Positions 19,497-28,600 of a stretch of 37,500 nucleotides of DNA are shown here, piece by piece. A model generated the notes under the pieces. It saw only the letters and a list, made by a program, of their open reading frames with translations. It ran no database searches and was not told the DNA's origin. This DNA is from Linnemannia schmuckeri (Eukaryota > Mortierellomycota > Mortierellomycetes > Mortierellales > Mortierellaceae), in contig JANATG010000017.1 in the NCBI GenBank assembly GCA_029449235.1, positions 92,501 through 130,000 on the forward strand. The letters run 5' to 3'. The number at the start of each line of letters is the position of its first letter. Positions within the stretch are counted from its first letter, which is position 1. Position numbers and translations under genes: made by a program.

Positions 19497-22400
19497 TCAG
19501 TCATCTCGCGCTAAAGGATCAGTTACCGATCTCGTCATAACTATTTTGGACTTTTTTGACGGATTCGCAGTTTGTTCTTCTGTTGCTGATCGCTTATGTT
19601 GCTTGAGTCTGTCGAGGAACGTGACATGTCGCTCTGGAAAGATTTGCGGAAAGTTGTTGTCGTCAATGTTGATCGAGACTCGCTCAAGACCCTCCAGCTC
19701 TGGTTCTGGATTAGGACGGACAACCTGAAATTTGACGACCTCCGCGGGATAGGTGATAACCATGCTGACATAAACTCCTGTAGGACAATAGTCTTGGAGT
19801 CGTGGCGGTTGTTGTGGTTGTATCGATCCTGTGCGATTTGATGACTCCTGCTCTCGATTCGCCTTTTTGTGTTCCTGAGCTAGATCCTTCACTAGCTTCT
19901 CATGCTCCTTGTCCATCTTGTCCTGTATGGTGTTGCTACTGACAGTTGCGAGCGCCTTCTCAACGTCACTGCCCTCTAGGACCTGTCGTAATTTCAACTG
20001 GACAAAGACAGGGTATACGTTGCCGTTAATCTTGACATAGAACACAATGTCGGGTCCAGAAATATGAGGCGCCGGAAAGTAGAATGGAGGGATATCCTGA
20101 TCCTCGCGCTTGGATCCGTTCTTGACGTGTGCCTCCATGAAGGCGTGTGTTGAGATGTTCTTGTGCGAAATAGCGAGTTTCGATTGTTGATCGGTGTATC
20201 CAACTATCGTCACATCGCCAGCAAGTGATTCGGGAAATGTGTTGTTCGCAAGGAGAGGCCAAGAGGAAAGAGGGCGATTCCTGAACGTTTCGACGAAGAC
20301 AGGTGGCATTAACGTCTCCCACATATTGCCATGTACCGTAGCGTTGTTTGAGTGTAGCATCGCCCTTTCCGCAGCGGCTAAGAGGAGAGGATCCCTTTCT
20401 TGGAAGTAAGCTTTGGTCGCTTTGAGGACAAAAGGTTCATCGAGAACCGTCCTTGCAGTACCTCCAAAGAGTTTAATCCGCCCGAATGCTGCCTCAATAA
20501 GGTGTGCTTCGTTTTCAAGCACGATTTCGGTTGCATCCAGCAAGTTGTGACGGAAAAGGAACAATCCAAGAGTATCTCTGATGGAAGAGAAAGACTTGAA
20601 AAGCTCGGGGTGGTCGGCGATCTTGCGCTCCAGGCTATAATTAGGACCGGATAAAAAGACTCGCCGTTAAGAAAATTACCTTCATTGCAGGTTATAAGTA
20701 ATGGCGCGTATCAAATGGTGTGCATATGAAGAGATCTTACCGGTTGAGTTCTCCGCACAGATTTCCTCGACGCTCTCGTTCTTTCCAAGATGTGATCATG
20801 GTCTCGGTGATGTCGATTACATTCTCCCATGTGTCTGGCACTCCTGTCTTGATAATTCCTTCAATAGCAGTTGTAATGGGCCGGAAACGGCCAGTAAGCC
20901 TCTTGTGGAGCATGTTGACTGCAGCAGGAGGGATTAGGGCGTCCACCATCCTTTTTGAACCGTCATCTTGCAGCCGCTCCTTCATGCGATCAATAAAAGC
21001 CTGTACCGAATCTGGATCTCTCCATCCTGGAAACTCGATATCTAAAAAAGCAAAAAAGTGGTCAGTATCGCATGTTGTGGACTATTGTATGAATCTCATT
21101 AGCATAGAATAAAAAAATACATCACTTACATGGAAAGGTACTCGAACCGTACTCCTTGACGCCATCGCCGCTGCTCAGTGCCCAATGGAGAGTTTTCATG
21201 CTCAATCCTGTCCCGCAGTAGACGATCGTAAGCTCCTTTGGACTGCCGGCGTTTCGAAAGCCATTTAAGACAGGGCTCAACATTGGTCGCGGATCGGTTT
21301 CCAGATAAGAAGAACGGAATTTTGTACTGCCCTTGTCGCTCAGAATCTGAGCTTCGTCCACAACGAGCCTCAGCTTGGACTCAGCCGGGAAGTTCGGGTA
21401 TCGGTGATCAGTCAGAAGATCGCGCACCAACAAAAATTCGTCCTGAATGACAGTTGTCAGGACTAGCTCGAAAAGTGAACGTTCGTTCAGCTTTTTAAAC
21501 AGCAGCTTGAACAGGTCCATGAAAACATCCTCAAACATGTGAGGACAGACTTGGAGAATGGCCCAGCTTGCACTTGAAAAGGTCTGACGGCAATTGGGGA
21601 CCTGCAAACAGTATTTGAGGATCAACAGTCGGGACAGGAAAAGTACCAGGGTCATGTTCCTTGCAAAAGCGGTGTTCTTTTCTGGACCTAGTTCCTCCGC
21701 TGTTTTTTTGTCAATGTAATCGGAAAGCTGGCTGAGATCGCTTGACCCAAGATCACTCTTTGCCGCGTTGAAGTAGAATCCCCACTGAAGACAAAGCATC
21801 TCGATCATCGAGCGAGTTTTCCCGCAGCCGCTGACCCCGAATACGGGGAGATCCTGTGCTTGCATGCCTTCCAGCTTGCTCAAGAGAACGTTCGACCGAA
21901 ATCGCTCAGGAACCGGATCACCCACGTTCAACGGAGGGATTGGTAAATCCAGAAAAAGGAGACTCGGCCCTGGATCCTGGCTGTCAACAACGCCTCGCCG
22001 TAGGACTTTGGGCAGCCCCTTAATGCCGGTCGTGGTGATAGGCAATGACTTTTCTCCTCTCACGTAAGCGTCCAGAAAGAGAGAGGCGGGCGAGTCAAGC
22101 GCGAAAAACTTGTTCTCTATTTTGTTGATGTCGACCCTGAGATCCCCTGTTTAGAGATGAGCCAGTTAGATAACGAAGCAGTCTGACCCTGAGATCACCT
22201 GTTGAGAGAACCAGTTAGACAACGAAGCAATCAAAGCAAACAAGAAAGAGTACAAGAAGCGAGGTCGACTGAACTTACCAGAAAGAGGGGTGCCAGGACG
22301 AGAACCATCCGAAAGAGAGCCAGGGAGGGGAGTTACAGCTCGAGAAGGAACAGGTGCATGGACTATGTTGGTGCAAATGGATGAGTGCTTCAGGTTAGTG

Positions 22401-22793
22401 CATGGGCAGGAGTCGACGATGCCAACAGCAAGTCACAAAAAGCAATAGACGCGTGTGTGCATTACCTTGAGGAGGGCGCTGAACGATGATGTGAATTGTT
22501 TTTTTGGGTGGCGGCTCATCAAAAACCTCTGAAAGATCATCTATCTCATCGAGCTCGTCCTTCGTTGCGACGTCACTTAGTGAGATGCATTTGCGGTCCT
22601 TCTTTGGAAGGAGAGGGATGGACACGCGCCAAAGTGTGAGCTTGTTTGCAACAATGTCGTCAAAGTCTGGACTCTGCTTGGCCTTGATCTCGTCTTTGAG
22701 GTCACCGATTGTCTTGGTAGACTCGATTCCGACAGGGAACGAAGTCGATTCACCATCAACAAGACACAGGAAGTTCAGGCGTTGGTCGGCCAT
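19497..22793 (-). CDS. CRN2: Crinkler header + P-loop NTPase + PD-(D/E)xK-like nuclease domain
   Basis: Paralog of CRN1, 955 aa in five exons: 22793-22466, 22362-22279, 22146-21130, 21041-20741 and 20634-19497. All phases agree and the exon lengths match CRN1 exactly, except that the last CRN1 intron is absent and seven residues (around EQESSNR) are extra. Behind the header the proteins are nearly identical: about nine differences in 313 residues of exon 3. Walker A GVSGCGKT, Walker B VVDEAQ and the P-D...Q-L-K motif (771-791) are all kept. The header (exon 1) is the same length but differs at most positions: NFLCLVDGES, FDDIVANKLTLWRV, HIIVQRPP. The gene stands head-to-head with PD2. The reading frame is intact throughout. 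The exon 3 acceptor lies in a 50-bp tandem duplication. Role as for CRN1: a putative nucleus-acting nuclease effector, by family analogy only. Confidence 0.86.
22133..22233. repeat. Tandem duplication of about 50 bp spanning the CRN2 exon 3 acceptor
   Basis: Units at 22133-22184 and 22185-22233 share GACCCTGAGATC(C/A)CCTGTT, AGAGA, CCAGTTAGA(T/C)AACGAAGCA. The unit includes the exon 3 splice acceptor and the first codons of exon 3, so two copies of the 3' splice site lie in series. The copy at 22146 keeps the frame with the downstream exon. Confidence 0.8.
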
Positions 22794-23967
22794 AGTGTTG
22801 CGAAGCATCAATGGAAAGAAAGGGAAGGGAAAAAAGTGAGGGCTGTAAAGAGAGTGAGGGTCGTGGAGAAGGTGTGGAATGTAGAGAAGGTGAGGGGTGA
22901 AAGAGAAAAGGATGCAAGAAGGTGTGGGGTTAAAAGGAAAGGTAAGAAGGGATGAAGAGGGCGTGAGAACGAAATGGTGGCAAAAAGAAAGGGGTAGTGA
23001 GAAACAAACGAAAAGCAAAGTCGAAAAGAGAGCGTGGGAGCGGTGGCAAAGGCAATGGAAGAAAAGAGTGGGGAGGGTGGCACAGGAAGGTGTAGGAATG
23101 GTGACAAAAGGAGAGGTGATAAAGTAGTTAGAAACAAGGAAAAAGAGCGTGGGAATGGTGGCAAAACAATAAATTATTTCCTATATGGCAAGGAAATAGA
23201 TTTTGACGTGACGTCACTGCGTACGTATTAAATACGTACCTTGCATCATTCTTGAGACTCACTCATCTACCACTCACACCATCCCCCGTCGTACTCAATT
23301 GCACTTGGCAGCGACCCTACAAGTACTACCTAGCTGACCCATCAAGACAATACAAAGTAGGTGCCGATTGTTCCATTCGCACGCGATCGTGATGTCGCGT
23401 AGAGAACCTGGGAAAGCAAAGCCTTTTCTTTGGACCACTCTCTACATATTCTAACGTGTCATCGGACTGTAGGAGAAGACATCTTGATGCATTTTGTCTG
23501 TGGGCAGGTGCATCCCGTTCGTGTTTTGTGTTTTGTGTTTCTCATCAGGCCTTCAGTGGTAGTGATGCACAATGTCTGTGGGCTGATGTGTTCCCATTCC
23601 GTTGGCTGCCATGGCTCGGAGGGGATACTTTCATGTTCTTATGTGCATCTATGTTTCCTTTGCGCAATGCAAACTCGTTCGTATTTTAAGCAAGTGTACT
23701 TGGTAGGGATGCGACGAGATTACTGCCAGTGTCTCTGATCCCTATACTCCTGACGTGTCATCGGACTGCAGGAGATGTCACTTTGGTGTATACTGTCTGT
23801 GGGCAGGTGCATCACAGGTGTAGCGTTGAGTGTCGCTTTGTCTGTGGGCAGGCACACTTGTGTTGTCGTTCATGTGTGTATGCTGTAACATGTTCGTCAC
23901 GAATAACACTACCTTTCACTCTTTTTATTTTCTGCATGTCACTCATAGTTTTTTGTTTGTGAACGAC
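22794..23967. promoter_or_regulatory. Head-to-head promoter region of CRN2 and PD2
   Basis: About 1.17 kb separates the divergent start codons. The CRN2-sense strand is CT-rich at 22810-23160 and shares long blocks with the CRN1 promoter: 22997-23042 resembles 14491-14536 with few changes. A canonical TGACGTCA (23209-23216) overlaps a second TGACG and is followed at once by a 19-bp perfect palindrome, GTACGTATTaAATACGTAC (23221-23239). Nearer PD2 there are direct repeats: CGTGTCATCGGACTG-AGGAGA at about 23454 and 23753, and TGTCTGTGGGCAGGTGCATC-like units at about 23496, 23567, 23788 and 23838. No ORF is supported. Confidence 0.6.
23209..23239. promoter_or_regulatory. CRE/bZIP-like site plus 19-bp palindrome
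   Basis: TGACGTCA at 23209-23216 is the palindromic ATF/CREB (bZIP) consensus. The adjoining 23221-23239 is a perfect inverted repeat with a one-base centre. Both lie midway between the divergent CRN2 and PD2 genes. Binding is inferred from the motif only. Confidence 0.5.
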
Positions 23968-26268
23968 ATGTCTCTACCACTTCCAGAAGCAGCCTGTACA
24001 CCAGCAGCCTATCAACCCAGGATGGACAAGCCTAACCCGTTTGTGAAGGACAAGACATTGAGACTGGACCCTTTCTTTTACGATGAGGATCCTATGCGGT
24101 GGTTACCAGAGATCTATGCGGCTAGTCATGGAGGCAATACCAACGGCTATGTGGAAGGACTGCGAGCCATGTTGACCCGAAGGCACTTTCCGCTACGATC
24201 GTCCGTGCGTGTTTTGTTGCAGTATTGTGAGTCTGACCGTGGCAAGGAGCAGCTCGAGTTGCTCAGATCCTTCTCGACATTTGAGGTAGTGTCCAGTCAT
24301 CTGGCCGTGAATGCTGGGATACGCTCGGGCGGCCAGTTGAAGTACAGGATGCATTCATCGACGAGTCACAGCGCCAGTGCAGGAACGGCCAGTCGGGATG
24401 ACCAAGTCGATGATACCTGTGAGAGGTCACCACGTAAAAGGACTCGTAATGGGGATCATGATGGCGACAGAGGTACATCTTGTGTTTTTTGTGCGTTCCA
24501 CGTAGCAAAATATATGTGATGTTAGGTGAGCGAACTAACGAAGGTTTGTTTTGGGCTCCTTGTTTTGCGTCATGTGTGTGCTCTTGTGTGTATAGATGTA
24601 GCTCTTGTTGGGACTCCAGATCGATCGTGCGCGTACGTTGAGGATGTGCAAGATCTGGGCTCAAGTTCATATCCGTCGTCGCCAGGAGAGTCGAGACTAT
24701 CACCACCACCATCCTTTGACTTTGGCAGGAATGTTGATGAAATGGCAGACACATTTTTCAGTGGCGAAGGATCATTGCAGGACATTCTGTTTGGAAGCCT
24801 TCAAGACGGTGGTTCGTTGCCTGCGTGGGCAAAGGATCGTCCGGCGTACCAGTTCGAGCTGCGGCTACAAGACGAAGACTGGGGTCATCGAGTGACCAAT
24901 CTCTACGAACTTGCAAAGACGAGAGCTGTGCTGAACCATTCCAATGTGGATGAAATTGCGTAAGTTGCATCCAACAAGTACTTGAGAATGGAGCGAGTTG
25001 AGGGAAATGCCGTGCACCGTGGCTGATGTGTTATCTCTATTCCTTTTCTCTCCTCTCTCAACATATATAGGTTGTTATCAGGAATAGTACACTTGAACAA
25101 GACCCACATCGGATTCTCCGAGCAGGAAATCAAAGCGATCACGGCCGATGTCGTCGAGTTGTTTTACAGTCAAGATATGAGGGACAACGACCTTCAACGA
25201 GCCAAGGAAGCCACGCTTTTGTGGACGAGCTGGGTGCAGGTAAGAGGCAATGCTTTTACAGTGATGGTATCATGCATGTAAGTGTGCAAGAAAGTGCGCT
25301 AACCAAATCACCCTTTCTTTCCCTTGTTATGAATTTCGCTAATAGAGGTGGAAAGGGCTGTTGATGGACGAAAAGGTGTTGGCAATCAAGGAGAAGCGGG
25401 ATGCAGTCGAGGCGGTGGACACAAAGCCCGTTGTGAAAGCGATCATGTCGTCGTATGCAGAGTGTGACGAGAAGCAGATCTTGCCGGCCTTCTTTTTCGC
25501 GCTGCATGTGTTTCGTCAATACAACTATTGGGGCCCCCTGCTGTCCGAGTCAGATTGCTTGATGTCAGTGGTTGGCCCGATCTTGAAGGAATTCATGGCC
25601 GTTCAGCACGAGATCAAGTTTACCAGGTAAGGAATGGAATGAAAAAAGGATAAGAGAAGTACATGTGGTTGCAATGCTGATGGAAATATGCAATACTGAC
25701 TGACTGGATATATGTTATCATTTATTCCTTTGCACTCAGTGCCAACGCTTGCACGCGAGTAGGTAAGGCACGGAAGACGCATCTGCAACAGAGTGGTCAG
25801 TCGCGTCAACCGGATGTAATTGGACTGACGGCGTCAAATGAAGAAGTATTTTATGGTGAGCTCAAAGGACCGACCCCAAAGCCAGCGGCCGTCAATACGG
25901 ATGTGCTGCGTCTTGCCGTTTTCTCCAAAGACTCTCTCGATCAAGTAAACAAGGTTCTTGTTCAAGGACCACCGATCTTGACTTTTCAGACAGTGGGACG
26001 TGACGTCACGTTCTTTTTGGCGGCCAAGATCAACAACACCATTGTTCATACCCGCTTGTCGTCCGTGAGATTGCCAGCGTTGTTGAGCGAGGTGGATGTG
26101 GACCTTGACGTGTTCTTTCACCTCTTCCAAGTCCAGTCCTTGGTCCATGTCACAAGAGATCGTCTTGAAAAGAGAAGGGCAGTGCCAGTGCAGGATGCAG
26201 TGTTTCCAACACTAGGAACACCTGAAAGGAACGCGGCGCTGAAGAGTCCTATTGTTTCGAGAAAATAA
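23968..26268 (+). CDS. PD2: fungal protein with intact PD-(D/E)xK-like C-terminal domain
   Basis: Unnamed family, 615 aa in five exons: 23968-24472, 24596-24959, 25071-25239, 25346-25626 and 25740-26268, with consistent phases throughout. The N-terminal half is unrecognised, followed by a Ser/basic linker with a likely nuclear localisation signal (SPRKRTRNG). The C-terminal part reads as a restriction-endonuclease-like core: helix VVGPILKEF, strand P464-D465-VIG, strand FYG-E480-L481-K482, helix DVLRLAVFSKDSLDQV, then further strands. The P-D...E-x-K spacing fits the PD-(D/E)xK superfamily, so DNA cleavage is plausible but untested. It is alignable with PD1 by motif order, and each lies divergent to a CRN gene. 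The start ATG follows TTTGTGAACGAC and opens the only frame that splices through. The stop codon overlaps AATAAA (26264-26269). Confidence 0.75.
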
Positions 26269-26636
26269 AAAAATTGTATCCAATGCAATGAATAATTAGT
26301 GGCCTGCCATCCCTCATGCTATCGTCACCCCTTGGTTATCATACCCCTACCCCCATCGCCGCTCCCTTCCTCCAACCCTCCCCACTTCCATCAATCGTGC
26401 ACCCTCCTGCCCCACCTTCCCATTGTGCATATCTGTTTCCTTTCTGTCGCTTGTGCATCAGACTCAAGCAGACAAGTATCTATACTTGCCCCTTGAGAGC
26501 ACTACAACAGTAAAAAAAAGAGCAAGTCTCTACAATAAAGCATCCTTCTCATCGCCTCGTAGTTGGAACCTATCCATACATTGTGATAGCATTGTCATCG
26601 TAGGCAACTGGAGCTGTCAAGTACCTACGAGATACC

Positions 26637-26677
26637 CCTTAAGCTATACCCAGAAGACCTTAAGCTATACCCAGAAG
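26637..26677 (+). repeat. 21-bp tandem duplication
   Basis: CCTTAAGCTATACCCAGAAG occurs twice, one base apart. It begins inside an ACCCCTTAA string that also occurs at three other repeat-rich sites in the window. Confidence 0.85.
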
Positions 26678-26705
26678 AAAAAAGAGATTATATTACAACA
26701 TGGTG

Positions 26706-26790
26706 CAGATCGACGCAACAGAGCGTCTCTACTGCTTACACGCCTATCAATTAAAGTCGTCCACAACGGACTTATTTCTTCTAATACTCA
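26706..26790 (-). repeat. 28S rRNA-derived fragment D (3' terminal region)
   Basis: On the minus strand this matches the very 3' end of 28S. GTAAGCAGTAGAGA and CGATCTGC correspond to the conserved terminal segment known from yeast 25S rRNA, and CGACTTTAATTGA overlaps the first bases of the window (about 5-25). It is diverged from the copy at 1-502 by several substitutions and fades after about 26790. Confidence 0.7.
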
Positions 26791-26984
26791 ATGTTGACAG
26801 CTGCTAATGAATGATTACTGCAGCAACTAAATGTCGTACTGATGAAAGTGATTGACTCACTCCTACAAGAGAATGATTTGTTCTGTCTGTCTTTTCTCTA
26901 TCATATCGAAATAAAATCTTCGTGCTCACTTCATGTTGTGACAGTTCGAAGCCCCTTTATTGCAAGACGGCGTGTGTAATTCGG

Positions 26985-26992
26985 TGACATCA
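26985..26992. promoter_or_regulatory. CRE-like site upstream of CRN3
   Basis: TGACATCA, one mismatch from TGACGTCA, is followed at once by a run of T, as in the CRN4 promoter. It lies 256 bp before the CRN3 ATG. Confidence 0.4.
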
Positions 26993-27247
26993 TTTTTTTT
27001 TGGGCGCGTGGCACAACGTCCTCGCTCCTCGCATCCACTCTTGCTTCCACTGTCCTCTACTCTCGTCACTCCTCCATCCATCAAGTCCCAGTGTATGTCC
27101 TTCTATCGCTCGGTCATCGTATGCCATCTTCATGGCCACATCCTAACCTTTAGACCATAATTTCTGCTCTTGACCTTTTCTTGGCTAATCAGTTCTTACC
27201 CAACCTTTCTTTCTTTCTTACTTTCACACAAACACACTCACAGCACA

Positions 27248-28217
27248 ATGACTGATTCTTTACAATTCTTTTGTCTCATCAATGGGGAAAGTGCATCTTT
27301 GGCATTTTCAGTCAAGATTCCTTCCTCATGGAACGTAAGCGAATTAAAGGAGCTTATTAAAACGAAACAAAGTCCCGCCTTTGACGATATCCCTGCGAAC
27401 AATCTCAGTCTTTGGAGGGTTTCCATTCCTGTTGTTGCTGCCACAAGACATGACCCAATAACGATCATGTCTCTTGAATCTAAGGAAGAACTCCTTCCAA
27501 CAAGCGATCTCTCGGAGGTATTTGACAAAGGCTTTCTAAAAAAAGCAATCCACATCATAGTGCAGCACAATTGTCAAGGTATTGATTGGATGAAACACTG
27601 ATTTCTTGGCAATTAATTAGTCATCTTAACAACACCCTAATTCAGAATATTCAGTGAATGACATTGATAGTGATAGCAAGAGCCGTGTTAGGTTAATGAA
27701 CCAAAAAAACGATCTCCATGGATATGGCGACATTCTGGAATTGAAATGCAACGAACCTCGATGTGGTCTTACTTTCCAGTCAACACAGATATTACAAGAA
27801 CATATTGAAAGTCATCAGTTGTCTCATTGCTCCCGATGCAAACTGCCTTTCTTAACCTCAGATGATCTTATGGCCCATTATGATGACCATGACACTTATG
27901 GCCATAGAATCCTAGCAGAACGGCCATTGGAAAAGGATATTGACGAATGGTTGTGGCAAGACGAGTTGGACAAGCTGGAGGAGTCATTGGCGGCCATATC
28001 TGGAAGCAAGCATACGATGGAATTCATTTTACAAGCCACCGAGCCACTCTTCCTGAAATTCGACAATGGCGACACGAAAATGGTGCTCACTCTTCCAGGG
28101 ACCCGAAAAAGACTCGCAGAAGATGAACTTGCTTCAGTCAAACGCAAAATTTCCACAATTGATTCCAAGATTGAGGTTTTTGATTCGCAGATTAAGCATT
28201 TTATGAAGAAGATTTAG
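27248..28217 (+). CDS. CRN3: Crinkler header fused to two C2H2 zinc fingers
   Basis: Protein of 300 aa in two exons, 27248-27578 and 27646-28217, joined in phase 1. Exon 1 (residues 1-110) is the ubiquitin-like CRN header: LQFFCLINGE, FDDIPANNLSLWRV, IHIIVQ. Exon 2 encodes two canonical C2H2 zinc fingers, C-x4-C-x12-H-x3-H (CNEPRC...HIESH) directly followed by C-x2-C-x12-H-x3-H (CSRC...HYDDH), each with the hydrophobic F and L at the usual places. The C-terminus is a predicted helical or coiled-coil segment (LASVKRKISTIDSKIEVF). No NTPase or nuclease domain is present. By analogy the header would mediate delivery or protein contact and the fingers would bind nucleic acid or protein; this is inference. 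It has the same intron position as the other three header genes and a T-rich, CRE-bearing promoter like CRN4. Confidence 0.83.
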
Positions 28218-28600
28218 GCAGCAAAGCATGACCTCCACCACCCCATAACTCCATTAACACCACCTGATCATACCATAACTCCAACGCATAGCAGAAAATC
28301 GCCACCTCCAAATATATCTCAATTAGTATAGTACAGACCCATGTATTGTTTTATATCGTTGTTTTAGAATGGACTTTACACACGCTACAGAGCCAAAATT
28401 CTGTGACGTCACCGTTTTTTTTTGGAATCTACGAACCCAGCATTGATCTGACGCTTTGCATCACTCTCATCTTCTTAATCATCCCACGCTCTTCATCAGC
28501 TTTTCCTTTTATACCCTTCTTCTCCGTAAGAGACTTTCCCCCTCCATTCCCACGCCTCTCCTTCCCCTCCTTTCCTACATTTTCTCTGCTAGCCAACACC
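28218..28600. promoter_or_regulatory. CRN4 upstream region
   Basis: This spacer lies between the tandem genes CRN3 and CRN4. TGACGTCA at 28404-28411 is followed by CC and a T9 run, very like the string upstream of CRN3. The stretch before the ATG (28480-28600) is pyrimidine-rich. No gene is seen. Confidence 0.5.
28404..28411. promoter_or_regulatory. CRE/bZIP-like site upstream of CRN4
   Basis: A perfect TGACGTCA palindrome 190 bp before the CRN4 ATG, followed by a T-run. Confidence 0.5.

Larger units (their letters stand above)
26269..27247. other. Intergenic: rRNA fragment, short repeats, CRN3 promoter
   Basis: No protein gene is supported. It contains a CT-rich stretch (26310-26430), a tandem pair of a 21-bp unit CCTTAAGCTATACCCAGAAG (26637-26656 and 26658-26677), a 28S 3'-end fragment (26706-26790), and the CRN3 upstream region with TGACATCA at 26985-26992 followed by a T-run and a CT-rich leader. 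Confidence 0.5.

Noticed and set aside
23430..23962. Cys-rich open frames upstream of PD2
   Set aside because: They consist of repeated TGTCTGTGGGCAGG units in several frames; no start context or splice pattern joins them to PD2.
26001..26008. TGACGTCA inside PD2
   Set aside because: It lies in the coding exon (codons for RDVT), so it is not counted as a promoter site.
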